NCBI RefSeq assembly: GCF_900637685.1
Contig: NZ_LR134388.1
Location: 186,001-250,000, forward strand
Length of the DNA: 64,000 nucleotides
Direction: 5' to 3'
DNA from: Legionella sainthelensi
GTDB taxonomy: Bacteria; Pseudomonadota; Gammaproteobacteria; Legionellales; Legionellaceae
The position numbers and the translations under genes were made by a program. The notes under the pieces were generated by a model that saw only the letters and a list, made by a program, of their open reading frames with translations, searched no databases and was not told where the DNA came from. Below are positions 18,303 through 27,712 of this stretch, piece after piece. How positions within the stretch are numbered: the first letter of the stretch is position 1; every line of letters starts with the position of its first letter.

Positions 18303-18866
18303 ATGGCTTATCTTTCACAAAAACAGCTGGAAGCTTTAAATTTTAAAAGACTGGGTAAAAATGTAAAAATTAGTGATAAAGCTTGTATCTATGATCCTGA
18401 ACGATTCGAAGTTGCTGATAATACACGTATTGATGATTTTTGTGTTATCTCGGGAAAAATTACTTTGGGCTCTTATGTTCATATAGCTCCTTTCTGTTTG
18501 CTTGCAGGTGGAATAGAAGGAATAACAGTGGGTGATTTTTCCGGGATTTCCTATGGTTCAAAAGTATTTAGTCAGTCGGATGACTACAGTGGCCAATTTA
18601 TGGTGAGTCCCTTAATTCCGTTAGACTATAAAAATGAAAAAAGAGCTCAGGTAACTCTTGGTCGCCACGTCATTCTCGGGGCAAATGCTGTCATTTTTCC
18701 TGGAGTACATATTGCTGAGGGATGTTCAATTGGTGCTATGACATTAGTTACCAAAAGCACGGAGCCTTGGGGAATCTATACAGGTATTCCTGCAAAGCGT
18801 GTCAAGGAAAAAAGCAAGGCGATACTCCTCCTCGAACAGAAATTTCTTAACGAAACCATAGGTTAG
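18303..18866 (+). CDS. Hexapeptide-repeat (left-handed beta-helix) acetyltransferase
   Basis: A 187-residue acyltransferase with repeated hexapeptide turns: KNVKISDKACIYDPERF, DNTRIDDFCVISGKITLGS, GRHVILGANAVIFPGVHIAEGCSIGAMTLVTKS, ending with the typical GIPAKRVKEK. It resembles sugar O- or N-acetyltransferases of the WbbJ/VioB type. Its stop is three bases before wecE. A plausible role, from that neighbour, is N-acetylation of the 4-amino-4,6-dideoxy sugar nucleotide made by WecE, replacing the GNAT enzyme WecD; that role is inference. Confidence 0.82.
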   Translation: MAYLSQKQLEALNFKRLGKNVKISDKACIYDPERFEVADNTRIDDFCVISGKITLGSYVHIAPFCLLAGGIEGITVGDFSGISYGSKVFSQSDDYSGQFMVSPLIPLDYKNEKRAQVTLGRHVILGANAVIFPGVHIAEGCSIGAMTLVTKSTEPWGIYTGIPAKRVKEKSKAILLLEQKFLNETIG

Positions 18867-18869
18867 TTT

Positions 18870-20006
18870 ATGATTCCCTTCAATAAGCCAGCATTTACAG
18901 GTAAAGAATTTGATTACATACGACAAGCCGTAACAAACAATAAAACTGCGGGTGACGGTGATTTCACAAAAAAATGTACTCGCTGGTTTGAGCTTGAGCT
19001 CAAAATTCCGAAGGTATTGTTGACTACTTCCTGCACTCATGCTCTAGAAATGGCCGCAATTTTAGCAGAAATTCAACCTGGAGACGAAGTCATTGCCCCC
19101 TCTTATACGTTTGTTTCAACCGTAAATGCTTTTGTATTGCGGGGCGCAAAAATTAAATTTGTAGATATCCGTCCAGATACACTTAATATTGATGAACGTT
19201 TGATTGAGGCTGCGATAACCGAACGAACTAAGGTCATTGTACCTGTTCATTATGCAGGAGTGGCATGTGAAATGGATACCATCATGACAATAGCCAAGAA
19301 ACATAACTTGTTGGTTGTTGAGGATGCCGCTCATGGAGTGATGTCAAGTTATAAAGGTCGATCGCTTGGCTCAATGGGCGATTTAGGGACTTTTAGCTTT
19401 CACGAAACTAAGAATTATACAATGGGTGAGGGTGGGGCATTATTAATTAATAACCCGTCTTATATTGAGCGCGCAGAAATTATTCGCGAAAAGGGTACCG
19501 ATCGCAGCAAATTTTTTCGTGGACAAGTCGACAAATATTCGTGGTGTGATTTAGGCTCGAGTTACTTGCCTAGTGATATTAATGCTGCTTACTTATGGGC
19601 ACAACTTGAATTAGCTCATGAGATTAATAATGAACGTTTAAGATTGTGGGAACAATATTATCAAGGATTAACAGATATTTCTCAAAATGGAATTATTGAG
19701 CTGCCAATAATACCTCCTGAATGCAAGCATAATGCACACATGTTTTATCTTAAAATGGCAAATCTCGATATTCGTACTCGTTTGATTGAAGCACTCAAAC
19801 GCCAGTCTTGTTGGGCTGTTTTTCATTATGTGCCGTTACATACCTCTAAAGCAGGATTGATTTATGGTGAATTTGTTGGTGAGGATAAATATACTACAGC
19901 TGAAAGTGAACGTTTATTACGTCTACCTCTTTATTATGGTTTAAAAGCTCATGAAATTGCTACGGTCATTGAGATTATTCGTAATTTTATGGAATTTTAT
20001 GTTTAG
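18870..20006 (+). CDS. wecE: dTDP-4-amino-4,6-dideoxygalactose transaminase, WecE/RffA
   Basis: A PLP-dependent DegT/DnrJ/EryC1 aminotransferase of 378 residues that converts dTDP-4-keto-6-deoxy-glucose to dTDP-4-amino-4,6-dideoxy-galactose (precursor of Fuc4NAc). The match to enterobacterial WecE is close along the length as I remember it: start MIPFNKPAF, VLLTTSCTHALEMAA, PSYTFVSTVNAFVLRGAK, VPVHYAGVACEMDTIM, VVEDAAHGVM and the PLP lysine in SFHETKNYTMGEGG. The dTDP-sugar precursors (RmlA, RmlB) must be encoded elsewhere. A wzxE-like gene follows one gene later, recalling the wecE-wzxE pair of the enterobacterial common antigen cluster. Confidence 0.9.
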   Translation: MIPFNKPAFTGKEFDYIRQAVTNNKTAGDGDFTKKCTRWFELELKIPKVLLTTSCTHALEMAAILAEIQPGDEVIAPSYTFVSTVNAFVLRGAKIKFVDIRPDTLNIDERLIEAAITERTKVIVPVHYAGVACEMDTIMTIAKKHNLLVVEDAAHGVMSSYKGRSLGSMGDLGTFSFHETKNYTMGEGGALLINNPSYIERAEIIREKGTDRSKFFRGQVDKYSWCDLGSSYLPSDINAAYLWAQLELAHEINNERLRLWEQYYQGLTDISQNGIIELPIIPPECKHNAHMFYLKMANLDIRTRLIEALKRQSCWAVFHYVPLHTSKAGLIYGEFVGEDKYTTAESERLLRLPLYYGLKAHEIATVIEIIRNFMEFYV

Positions 20007-20062
20007 ACTTTTGGAGAGTGATTCAAGATAACCACATAGACTAAGCATTAAAATGTGTATAA

Positions 20063-21976
20063 ATGATGATTTTTAAAAAAATAAATAATTTACTTTTTCA
20101 ATATCGGGCAGATCTTGATGGAATCAGAGGACTGGCCGTTATTTCAGTAATTATATATCATTTTTTTCCTGAGTATTTGCCAGGCGGTTTTTGGGGCGTT
20201 GATATATTTTTTGTGCTCTCCGGCTATCTTATTTCTCGAATAATTATTACTCAATTAAACTCGAATTCATTTAGTTTTTTTGATTTTTATTTACGTCGTA
20301 TTAGACGAATTTTTCCTGCACTGATTACCGTGATGCTTGCTACTTTAATCATAGGCCATTTATTTTTAACGCCCATAGAATATAAGAAATTGGGGAAGCA
20401 TCTTTTGGGAGGTGCAACATTTATATCAAATTTTATTTTGTGGCATGAAGCGGGTTATTTTGATAATTCAGCAACTCTCAAACCCTTATTGCATTTGTGG
20501 TCTTTAAGTGTAGAAGAGCAATTTTACTTATTATGGCCTATCGCACTTTATTGTGGATTCAAAAATGGTTGGCTTTCCCGCTTAATCCTTTTAACAATAG
20601 GACTCTCATTTGTGTTAAACGTCGTTTTAGTATATACGGCGCCGATTGCTGCGTTTTATTTTCCCATTTCTCGGTTTTGGGAGTTGGTATTAGGTGCCGC
20701 AATTACTTTCTATAAATTCGATAGTTTGACTCTACAAAGCGCATTAAGACGATCATTTCGTTCTTCAATTGCGTCATGGATTGGGTTGTTATTAATTTGT
20801 TTCTCTTGTTTTTTTATAACTGCAAATCATAAAGTGCCAGGCTTCTGGGCATTTTTACCTGTATGCGGCACTCTGTTTCTTATTTGTGGACAAGAAAATT
20901 GGATAAACCGCAGAATACTATCTAATTATACTTTAGCTGGAATAGGGAAAATTAGTTATCCACTTTATTTATGGCACTGGCCAATTTTTTCCTTTATAAA
21001 TATTACGAGTCCCTCTCATCCTTCATTTGGATTGCGAGTATTTGCTGTGATACTGGGAATTTTTCTTTCTTATTTAACTTATGTATTTATTGAGTCTCCT
21101 ATACGATTTTCCAAGAACTATATCATAAAACCTCAGATAGCTTTGAGCTCGATGCTACTAATTATTGGCAGCATTGGTTTAACCGACTATCTTTGTGATG
21201 GTTGGCCATCCAGGTTTCCTGGTGAGATCTCTGCGTACTTTAATTATTCTTATGATTATTCAAAACATACTGATGCACAGCAAATGAAATGTTGGTTGCC
21301 TCAGGAGCTCTCAGAAAATGGATTTTCTGAAGAGTGTTATCCCCGATCTTTGGGAAAGAAAACAATTCTAATCTGGGGCGACTCACATGCTGCCTGTTTA
21401 TATCCTGGACTAAAAAAGATTTTTGGCGCTCAATTTAATGTGGCTCAATATACAACAGATTCTTGTTCTGCAGTGAATGATTGTAAAGCTAATGCACATG
21501 TTCTTTCTTTAATAAAACAACATAAGCCTAATGTAGTGATACTATTTGCTGCTTGGAATAGATATAATTTTGATGTTTCTATCCTTTCGAATAAGTTGGA
21601 TGAATTAATAAAAGCTTTAAAAAAAGCAGGAGTAGAAAAAATTGTAGTTATGGGTCCTATCCCTCAATGGACAGTGCCTCTTCCTCAGGCTATTTATTCT
21701 AGCTATCTTAGAAATTTCTTGTATAAATTACCAACGAGAATGAGTGAGTATTTAGAAACGAGGGTTTTTTCGTTTGATGAGGGAATAAGTCATTTAGTGC
21801 AGGCTAAATCGATATCCTATATATCACTTATTAAGCTACTATGCACCGAAAAGGGTTGTTTGACTCAGGTTTCTCCTGGGCCGTCTGGAATGATAACTCC
21901 AGATTATGGTCATTTAAGTATAACGGGTTCAGAATATATTGCTAAGCAATTACTTGTTAAGAAAATAATCGTTTAA
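20063..21976 (+). CDS. OafA/YrhL-type acyltransferase with C-terminal SGNH domain
   Basis: An acyltransferase-3 membrane protein of 637 residues that acylates surface polysaccharides. The N-terminal membrane domain begins YRADLDGIRGLAVISVIIYHFF with the catalytic His, then GVDIFFVLSGYLIS and FYLRRIRRIFPAL; about ten helices follow. The periplasmic C-terminal SGNH domain (from about residue 415) has LIWGDSHAACLYPGL with the nucleophile Ser and PDYGHLSITGSEYIA with the Asp/His pair. It lies between wecE and wzxE in the same direction, so modification of the Fuc4NAc-containing glycan is plausible. Confidence 0.9.
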   Translation: MMIFKKINNLLFQYRADLDGIRGLAVISVIIYHFFPEYLPGGFWGVDIFFVLSGYLISRIIITQLNSNSFSFFDFYLRRIRRIFPALITVMLATLIIGHLFLTPIEYKKLGKHLLGGATFISNFILWHEAGYFDNSATLKPLLHLWSLSVEEQFYLLWPIALYCGFKNGWLSRLILLTIGLSFVLNVVLVYTAPIAAFYFPISRFWELVLGAAITFYKFDSLTLQSALRRSFRSSIASWIGLLLICFSCFFITANHKVPGFWAFLPVCGTLFLICGQENWINRRILSNYTLAGIGKISYPLYLWHWPIFSFINITSPSHPSFGLRVFAVILGIFLSYLTYVFIESPIRFSKNYIIKPQIALSSMLLIIGSIGLTDYLCDGWPSRFPGEISAYFNYSYDYSKHTDAQQMKCWLPQELSENGFSEECYPRSLGKKTILIWGDSHAACLYPGLKKIFGAQFNVAQYTTDSCSAVNDCKANAHVLSLIKQHKPNVVILFAAWNRYNFDVSILSNKLDELIKALKKAGVEKIVVMGPIPQWTVPLPQAIYSSYLRNFLYKLPTRMSEYLETRVFSFDEGISHLVQAKSISYISLIKLLCTEKGCLTQVSPGPSGMITPDYGHLSITGSEYIAKQLLVKKIIV

Positions 21977-21991
21977 ATTGTTGCGAGTCCA

Positions 21992-23278
21992 ATGAAAATT
22001 TACAGTAAATTATTACAAACGTCTTTTTTTTCCGGGGTATCAACACTCGTTAAAATTCTAACAGGCATGTTAAGTTTAAAAATAATTGCATTATATGCTG
22101 GGCCTGAAGGTATAGCCATACTTGGACAATTTATGTCATTGGCGAATATTTTTGCCACCATTGCTGGAGGAGGTATTGCTTTAGGGGTAATAAAATATGT
22201 TGCCGAATATGCGCAGACAGATGAGCTCCAGAGTTTTTTACCCACCGCGACCCTCTATACTTTATTATTTTCTCTTGTTACAACACTGCTGGGCTTTATT
22301 TATAGTCAACAATTAGCGGAATGGATTTTAGGTTCCACCCAATATGCATATTTGATGCGTTGGACTGCCGGTGTTCAATTGTTTATTGCGCTGCATTTAT
22401 TATTGTGCTCCATTTTAAACGGGTTTAAACAGATTCGCCTGCTGGTCTGTATTACGATTATCTCCAGTTTGCTTAGTCTTATCATGATGAGCGGTGCTGC
22501 CGTTTTTTATCCGTTAAAAAGCATTTTGTGTTCTTTTGTGATTGCACAATCATTGGCTATTGTTATTTCATTATTATTTGTTTTTCGTAAAGATTGGTTT
22601 CACTTCCTATTTTCTTTGAACATCAAAAGAAAATATTTAATTAATTTATTGTGTTATTCCTTTATGAGTAGCGTCAGTACATTAACGGTGCCTTTGGCAC
22701 AAATCATTGTTCGTAATGACCTCAGTACCTTGTTTGGATGGGATAGTGTTGGTTATTGGCAGGCTGTTGTGCGTTTATCGGATGCTTATTTATTGTTTGT
22801 CACGGCAGCGTTGACCACGTATTATTTACCCCGGTTATCGGAGCTACAAACGCCCCAGGCATTAAAACATGAAATAAGAGACACCCATCGAATTTTTATG
22901 CCGCTTATGGCATTTATTTTAATAGTTATTTATCTTTTTCGGGGTCTTATCATCAATCTTCTTTATAGCAAAACATTCACCCCAGCAACAGAATTGTTTT
23001 CTTATCAACTTCTGGGTGATTTTTTTCGCATTGCAAGTTGGTTGTTTACTTATTTGCTGTTAGCTAAAGCTTGGACAAAAACATATGTTTTTACTGAAGT
23101 CATTTTGAGTATCATTTTTGTAAGTCTTAGTCATCTGCTTGCAAGAACATATGGACTACCAGGGGTGACCTACGCTTTTGCATTAACTTATTTTGCTTAT
23201 TGGTTGCTCATGGGCTTTATCGTGCTTTTTTACTTTAAGCAAGAAAATAAAAATTATCAATTAGCAGCTACTCCTTAA
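21992..23278 (+). CDS. wzxE: WzxE-like O-antigen/lipid III flippase
   Basis: A 428-residue polysaccharide exporter of the MATE/PST superfamily with about twelve membrane helices and no soluble domain. The N-terminus (SGVSTLVKILTGMLSLKIIA, YAGPEGIAILGQFMSL) and the GWDSVGYWQAVVRLSDAYL segment are typical of WzxE, which flips undecaprenyl-PP-linked repeats containing Fuc4NAc. Association with wecE two genes upstream supports the class. It starts 15 bases after the acyltransferase. Substrate specificity is inferred. Confidence 0.87.
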   Translation: MKIYSKLLQTSFFSGVSTLVKILTGMLSLKIIALYAGPEGIAILGQFMSLANIFATIAGGGIALGVIKYVAEYAQTDELQSFLPTATLYTLLFSLVTTLLGFIYSQQLAEWILGSTQYAYLMRWTAGVQLFIALHLLLCSILNGFKQIRLLVCITIISSLLSLIMMSGAAVFYPLKSILCSFVIAQSLAIVISLLFVFRKDWFHFLFSLNIKRKYLINLLCYSFMSSVSTLTVPLAQIIVRNDLSTLFGWDSVGYWQAVVRLSDAYLLFVTAALTTYYLPRLSELQTPQALKHEIRDTHRIFMPLMAFILIVIYLFRGLIINLLYSKTFTPATELFSYQLLGDFFRIASWLFTYLLLAKAWTKTYVFTEVILSIIFVSLSHLLARTYGLPGVTYAFALTYFAYWLLMGFIVLFYFKQENKNYQLAATP

Positions 23279-23320
23279 CGTCGCTGCTCATGACTTAAAA
23301 AATCCATTCTGATTCCTATG

Positions 23321-23341
23321 TCCCGGAAACAAGCCGCGGGA
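23321..23341. repeat. Degenerate palindromic repeat unit (family 1)
   Basis: TCCCGGAA-ACAAG-CCGCGGGA: the right arm and loop are intact and the left arm has two changes from the perfect TCCCGCGG. It is flanked by TCCTATG and AGGTTA. The plan matches the units at 3738-3808. It sits in the 198-base gap after wzxE, which otherwise contains nothing I can identify. Confidence 0.5.
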
Positions 23342-23476
23342 GGTTAAGGTATTCAAGAATAGACAATTTGAAGAGACAGGTGTTATTCTACGCGCCACCA
23401 GACATTGTGCCTGAATTAAGCTTGCTTATTAGTTTTCAATGTAGTTTTTTTATTTTTATGTAGTTAGAACCTAAAT

Positions 23477-24424
23477 ATGGACACTTATCGATACTGTAGA
23501 TTAAATGAAGCAAATTTTGCGGATTTGATGCGCTTGGTAAAAGTGGTCTATGGCGTTGATGTCAATATGGACCAATTTAAAAAGAAATACGCAACTGATT
23601 GTTTTGGTGCCTCTTACGTGGGCTATATTGCTTATCATAATGAGACCAATGAAGCGGCTGCCTACTATGGAATTTTACCACTGCGAGTCAAACTCAATGA
23701 AACTGTTGTTATGGCCGCACAATCTGGTGATACCATGACCCATCCAAATCACCGCAATAAAGGATTATTTGTCGCACTTGCCCAGCAGACTTATGAACTT
23801 GGAAAAAGCTTAGGTATCCAGTTTGTGTATGGTTTCCCTAATAAAAACTCTTATCCTGGCTTAGTGAGAAAATTAGGATGGACGCATGCGTATGATATGC
23901 TTTCGGTCAATTTGTTGGTGCCTACTTTGCCTTATGCACGTTTGCTGAAAAAAAAGGAATTGGCGACTTGGCATAGCAATATTTTATTAGGTTTATTAAA
24001 AAAATGCTTTACTGCTCCTGAAACCTTGCCTGAAAAACTTCTTTCTGTTCAAAAAAATGCACAGGGAGTGATACATGATCAGGATTTTTTTAATTATAAA
24101 CTGGGTCATAATTGTATCCTTTTACAATATAAGGAGGTTTTCCTGGTTTTAAAAGTTGAAAATGATAGCATTGGAATAGGGGCTCTGTATAATTATGGAA
24201 AACCTTCCGATGTAAGGAAGGCATTACGCCGGTTGAAATTTATTTGCGCGTTAATGGGGATTATGAGGATCAAAACGTATTGCTCACCTAATCAATTAGC
24301 AAATATTAATATGGGCGCGTTTGGATTTTCCAAAAAGAGCCTGGCTTATTGTTATATTAATTTCAATGCTGATACTGACTTAAGAACACTTAATTTTACC
24401 TACTTAGATTATGATACCTTTTAG
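23477..24424 (+). CDS. GNAT-family N-acetyltransferase
   Basis: A 315-residue protein whose first half is a GNAT domain: the acetyl-CoA loop is around GDTMTHPNHRNKGLFVALAQ (residues about 77-96), followed by YELGKSLGIQFVYGFPNKNSYPGL, as in the larger GNAT proteins of polysaccharide loci. The C-terminal half is less conserved. Its end overlaps the deacetylase start by 14 bases, so the two are translationally coupled. A paired acetylation and deacetylation role on a sugar is possible but unproven. Confidence 0.78.
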   Translation: MDTYRYCRLNEANFADLMRLVKVVYGVDVNMDQFKKKYATDCFGASYVGYIAYHNETNEAAAYYGILPLRVKLNETVVMAAQSGDTMTHPNHRNKGLFVALAQQTYELGKSLGIQFVYGFPNKNSYPGLVRKLGWTHAYDMLSVNLLVPTLPYARLLKKKELATWHSNILLGLLKKCFTAPETLPEKLLSVQKNAQGVIHDQDFFNYKLGHNCILLQYKEVFLVLKVENDSIGIGALYNYGKPSDVRKALRRLKFICALMGIMRIKTYCSPNQLANINMGAFGFSKKSLAYCYINFNADTDLRTLNFTYLDYDTF

Positions 24425-25193
24425 ACCTTTCCTACGACATAGCTACCTTTCTATTTTGGGAAATTTCAAAAAAATTTCTCCTTGTGTGCACATTTTAAAT
24501 GGCCATATTATTGGCGATCAAAGAAAGCGTGGTGAGTACAAATTTCGCCAATTATTAGACTATTTATCGAATCATGTTGACTTTTTAAATATAGAAAAAG
24601 CATGTGAGTTAATTATGGCAAAAAGTCAACTCAATCGTCCTGCTGTAGCATTTACTTTTGATGATGGCTTTGATGATTGTTATCATGAAATTGCTCCTGT
24701 TTTGGACGAGTTTGATGTCAATGCGGCTTTTTTTATTAATCCTAATTTTACTTATGGTAGTGACGACTATATTCGTAAATTTCTTAAGGAAAAAGCACCA
24801 CATCTGGCATTTAGAAGGCCAATGAATGTGGACATGATACAGGAGTTACACCATCGAGGCTTTATTATTGGTGCGCACGGGTTAGATCACGAACGCTTAC
24901 TAAGCAGTGATTCCATGTTTTTGGAACAACAAATTATTGAATGTAAGAGAAGAATAGAAGATATGTTGCAAAATGAGTGTGCTTATTTTGCTTGGCCCTA
25001 TGGTAAGTATTCTGATATTTCTGAAAAAGCTATGGAGATGGTGCAAAACTTATATCGATATAATTTTAGCTCTGATAAATATACTTATTATACTTCAGAT
25101 AAAGTATTTAATCGTAGACATTTCGAGTGTAATTGGCCGGCAAGCCATCTTTATTATTTTCTTTCAAACCAGCGACAACATGAGCCTAGTTAA
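24411..25193 (+). CDS. Polysaccharide deacetylase (NodB homology domain)
   Basis: A 260-residue carbohydrate esterase family 4 protein. The NodB motifs are visible: AFTFDDGFDDCYHEIAPVL (metal-binding Asp-Asp), IIGAHGLDHERLLS (metal-binding His pair) and CAYFAWPYGKYSD. No signal peptide is evident, so it may act on a cytoplasmic lipid- or nucleotide-linked sugar. It overlaps the GNAT gene upstream. Removal of an N-acetyl or N-formyl group from a repeat-unit sugar is the likely activity; the substrate is unknown. Confidence 0.85.
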   Translation: MIPFRPFLRHSYLSILGNFKKISPCVHILNGHIIGDQRKRGEYKFRQLLDYLSNHVDFLNIEKACELIMAKSQLNRPAVAFTFDDGFDDCYHEIAPVLDEFDVNAAFFINPNFTYGSDDYIRKFLKEKAPHLAFRRPMNVDMIQELHHRGFIIGAHGLDHERLLSSDSMFLEQQIIECKRRIEDMLQNECAYFAWPYGKYSDISEKAMEMVQNLYRYNFSSDKYTYYTSDKVFNRRHFECNWPASHLYYFLSNQRQHEPS

Positions 25194-25306
25194 AGATTTG
25201 ATCTGTTCATGTTATACAAATAGTGTTTATAATCTGGATAATTGACAGGATGCTTGTTTTCGATCCAGTAACTCATATTTAGTATTAAAGATTATATAAA
25301 AGGACG

Positions 25307-26233
25307 ATGATGTTGGAGAACCCACAACCTTTAGTTTCTATTGTTATTCCTGCTTACAATGCTATGCCTTATTTGGAGGAAGCAATAGAGAGTGTTTTGT
25401 CTCAGGATTATCCGAATATTGAATTGATTGTTTTAAATGATGGTTCAAGAGATAACACGGCTGAATTTTTGCAAAAATACAAAGGGCAATTTTATTATGA
25501 TTCTCATGCGAATATGGGACAAGCAGCCACACTGAATAAAGGTTGGCATTTGAGCCGAGGAGAAATTATTGGGTATTTAAGTGCCGATGATCTCTTAGCC
25601 AAAGATGCAGTAAGTACCGCAGTGAGCGCGTTTCTGGAAAATTCGGATATTATCTTAACTTATCCTGATAATTTTGTGATTAATAGTCAATCTGAAGTCA
25701 TTCGAAAATATACAGCGCCTGAATATGATTATTATGATTTTATTTACCATGCAAAATGTAGAATTGGAGTGGGCTCCTTTTTTTTGAAAGCAGCATTCAA
25801 TCAAATTGGCGGTTGGGATGCGAAGTACCGTTTGATGCCTGATTATGCATATCAATTACGCTTAGCAAGAATTGGTAAGTTTAAGTACATACCAAAAGTA
25901 CTTGGTTATTCTCGAGTGCACTCTCAGGCTTTATCCGCCAATAAAGTAAGCCCTGAAACAGCTGATGAATTCATAACTGTGATGAAAAATGAATTGACAA
26001 TAACGCAGGATAAAAAATTAATTGATGCAAAAGACGAAATATTAAGTCGGTCTTATTTATTTGCGGCTAGAACTCATTTAGAGTCAGGTCGCTATAAGAC
26101 AGCGATACGTTACTTGGGGATTACGATAAAACTTGACCCACGTCAATTGCTTAAGCAAGACATGTATCGAATTATTTTAAATTATTTTACAAAAAAACTT
26201 TATCTAAAGAAATTACCGAAGGTAAATAAATGA
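25307..26233 (+). CDS. Family 2 glycosyltransferase
   Basis: A soluble GT-A transferase of 308 residues: LVSIVIPAYNAMPYLEEAIE, VLNDGSRDNTAEFL, GQAATLNKGWHLSRGEIIGYLSADD (DxD-like metal site) and GGWDAKYRLMPDYAYQLRL. It probably adds one sugar of the repeat unit. The stop overlaps the start of the polymerase gene as ATGA. The ribosome site AAAAGGACG precedes ATG 25307; an ATG three bases on is an equal alternative. Confidence 0.9.
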   Translation: MMLENPQPLVSIVIPAYNAMPYLEEAIESVLSQDYPNIELIVLNDGSRDNTAEFLQKYKGQFYYDSHANMGQAATLNKGWHLSRGEIIGYLSADDLLAKDAVSTAVSAFLENSDIILTYPDNFVINSQSEVIRKYTAPEYDYYDFIYHAKCRIGVGSFFLKAAFNQIGGWDAKYRLMPDYAYQLRLARIGKFKYIPKVLGYSRVHSQALSANKVSPETADEFITVMKNELTITQDKKLIDAKDEILSRSYLFAARTHLESGRYKTAIRYLGITIKLDPRQLLKQDMYRIILNYFTKKLYLKKLPKVNK

Positions 26234-27702
26234 CTGTGAAGATACTTAACCCTCAATATGGGTTTGTTTTAGTTTTATTTTTATTTCTTTTATCCCTGTT
26301 GGGATTAAATTCTTATCAAGGATCTTCTCTATATTATTTTGCTTTTGACATCATTTGGTTAGCAGTGCTTTTCTCTGCGTTTTGTTGTTCCCAATCGTAT
26401 GTCATTTGTTACACCCAGATCATGTTATTCCTGGGATTTTGGGTAAAATTAATGGCCCATCTTATTTTAGGCGTATTTTTTGTTGAGCCGACGGGATATT
26501 GGACGGCTAAGTTTGCAAATCCACAGATGTGGGATCAGGTTTTGCTGACATCCAGTTTAGCTGCATCTGGGGTTTTATTGGCTAATTTATTGTTTTTCTT
26601 AAGTGCGAAAAATGGACTTCAAAAAAAGGATGAGTTGAATATTCCGCAATGGTATCTCAAGCACAGTAATTTCCTCTGGTATTTTCTCGTTTTATTTGGC
26701 GTCACAGTGAATGTCATCAATTCTATTTACCATATTTCAGTGACAGGATTACGGCCGCAGCTTGTTTTGCCCTTTCATTTAAATGCGTTAATGATTTGGG
26801 GTATGGTGATTGTTGTTCCGTTATGTATGGCTGCATTTTTAGGATGGGAGCCTGATCTGGAGCAAAAGAAAAAGCGATTTTATTGGGTTTGCTTCATGGC
26901 ATTTATTACGGCCTTATCTGTCTTAAGCCGGGCAATTTATATTTTCTGGACTTTACCTTATCTATTAATTCTGATTTCAGGATCGAACTTTTCTTTGAGA
27001 CGGTTATCTTTATGGGAGAATAGAAGGGTCATTTTTGTTTATTTGACTTTTGCCGCTTTGTCTTTAGTTTTGGTAAGCGTCATTCGCGCTCAATACTATA
27101 CCGTAGATACAGCCTATTCGAAGCAAAAATCTTCCTCTCTAACTGCTTCTCAATTAGAGGAAAGTGTTACAGAAAAGAAATTTTCTAATCAATTGAAAAA
27201 ACTCTTTGTAGGTCGATGGGTTGGGTTAGAAGCTGTTATGGCGACTACGGCTTTTCCACAATCAAGTTGGAATTTCTTTAAAGACAGTATCCAGGCCAAA
27301 CCTTCTGTAGGCGATGTGGGATGTTATACACGTTATGTGTTAAAGCTTAATAAGTATGTTAACGCTACTCCAAAAACCATGTTTTCATCATTACCAGGTT
27401 TAGTAGGTATATTAAATTATGCCCATTCCCACTTTTTAGTCTTTGGGGGTATGTTTGTTGTTTGTTTTTTATTGTGCGCTATAGAATGGGTAAGTTTTTT
27501 TATGTTGAGAAATAAGTTCTTACTCTCACAACTAGGGTTAATATTGGGTTATTGGTGTGTTTCAGGATTAAACATTCCCTATTTAGGCTTCATTAATTTA
27601 TTAGAATGTCTTTGTGTTTTATTATTATTAAAATTAATGGACCCCTGTTACAACTGGGTGATGAAGTATTGGTCCAAGAGGTCCTCTCCTGCTATAGCAT
27701 GA
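26230..27702 (+). CDS. wzy: Putative O-antigen/oligosaccharide repeat-unit polymerase, Wzy-like
   Basis: A 490-residue membrane protein with about eleven helices and a large loop near residues 290-400 (from VIRAQYYTVDTAYS to the helix starting near LVGILNYAHSHF). That topology, with a big periplasmic loop in the C-terminal half, and the setting among transferases and a flippase point to a Wzy-type polymerase. Sequence conservation in this family is always poor, so the call rests on topology and context. It overlaps the upstream glycosyltransferase by four bases. Confidence 0.65.
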   Translation: MTVKILNPQYGFVLVLFLFLLSLLGLNSYQGSSLYYFAFDIIWLAVLFSAFCCSQSYVICYTQIMLFLGFWVKLMAHLILGVFFVEPTGYWTAKFANPQMWDQVLLTSSLAASGVLLANLLFFLSAKNGLQKKDELNIPQWYLKHSNFLWYFLVLFGVTVNVINSIYHISVTGLRPQLVLPFHLNALMIWGMVIVVPLCMAAFLGWEPDLEQKKKRFYWVCFMAFITALSVLSRAIYIFWTLPYLLILISGSNFSLRRLSLWENRRVIFVYLTFAALSLVLVSVIRAQYYTVDTAYSKQKSSSLTASQLEESVTEKKFSNQLKKLFVGRWVGLEAVMATTAFPQSSWNFFKDSIQAKPSVGDVGCYTRYVLKLNKYVNATPKTMFSSLPGLVGILNYAHSHFLVFGGMFVVCFLLCAIEWVSFFMLRNKFLLSQLGLILGYWCVSGLNIPYLGFINLLECLCVLLLLKLMDPCYNWVMKYWSKRSSPAIA

Positions 27703-27712
27703 TTTTTTCATT

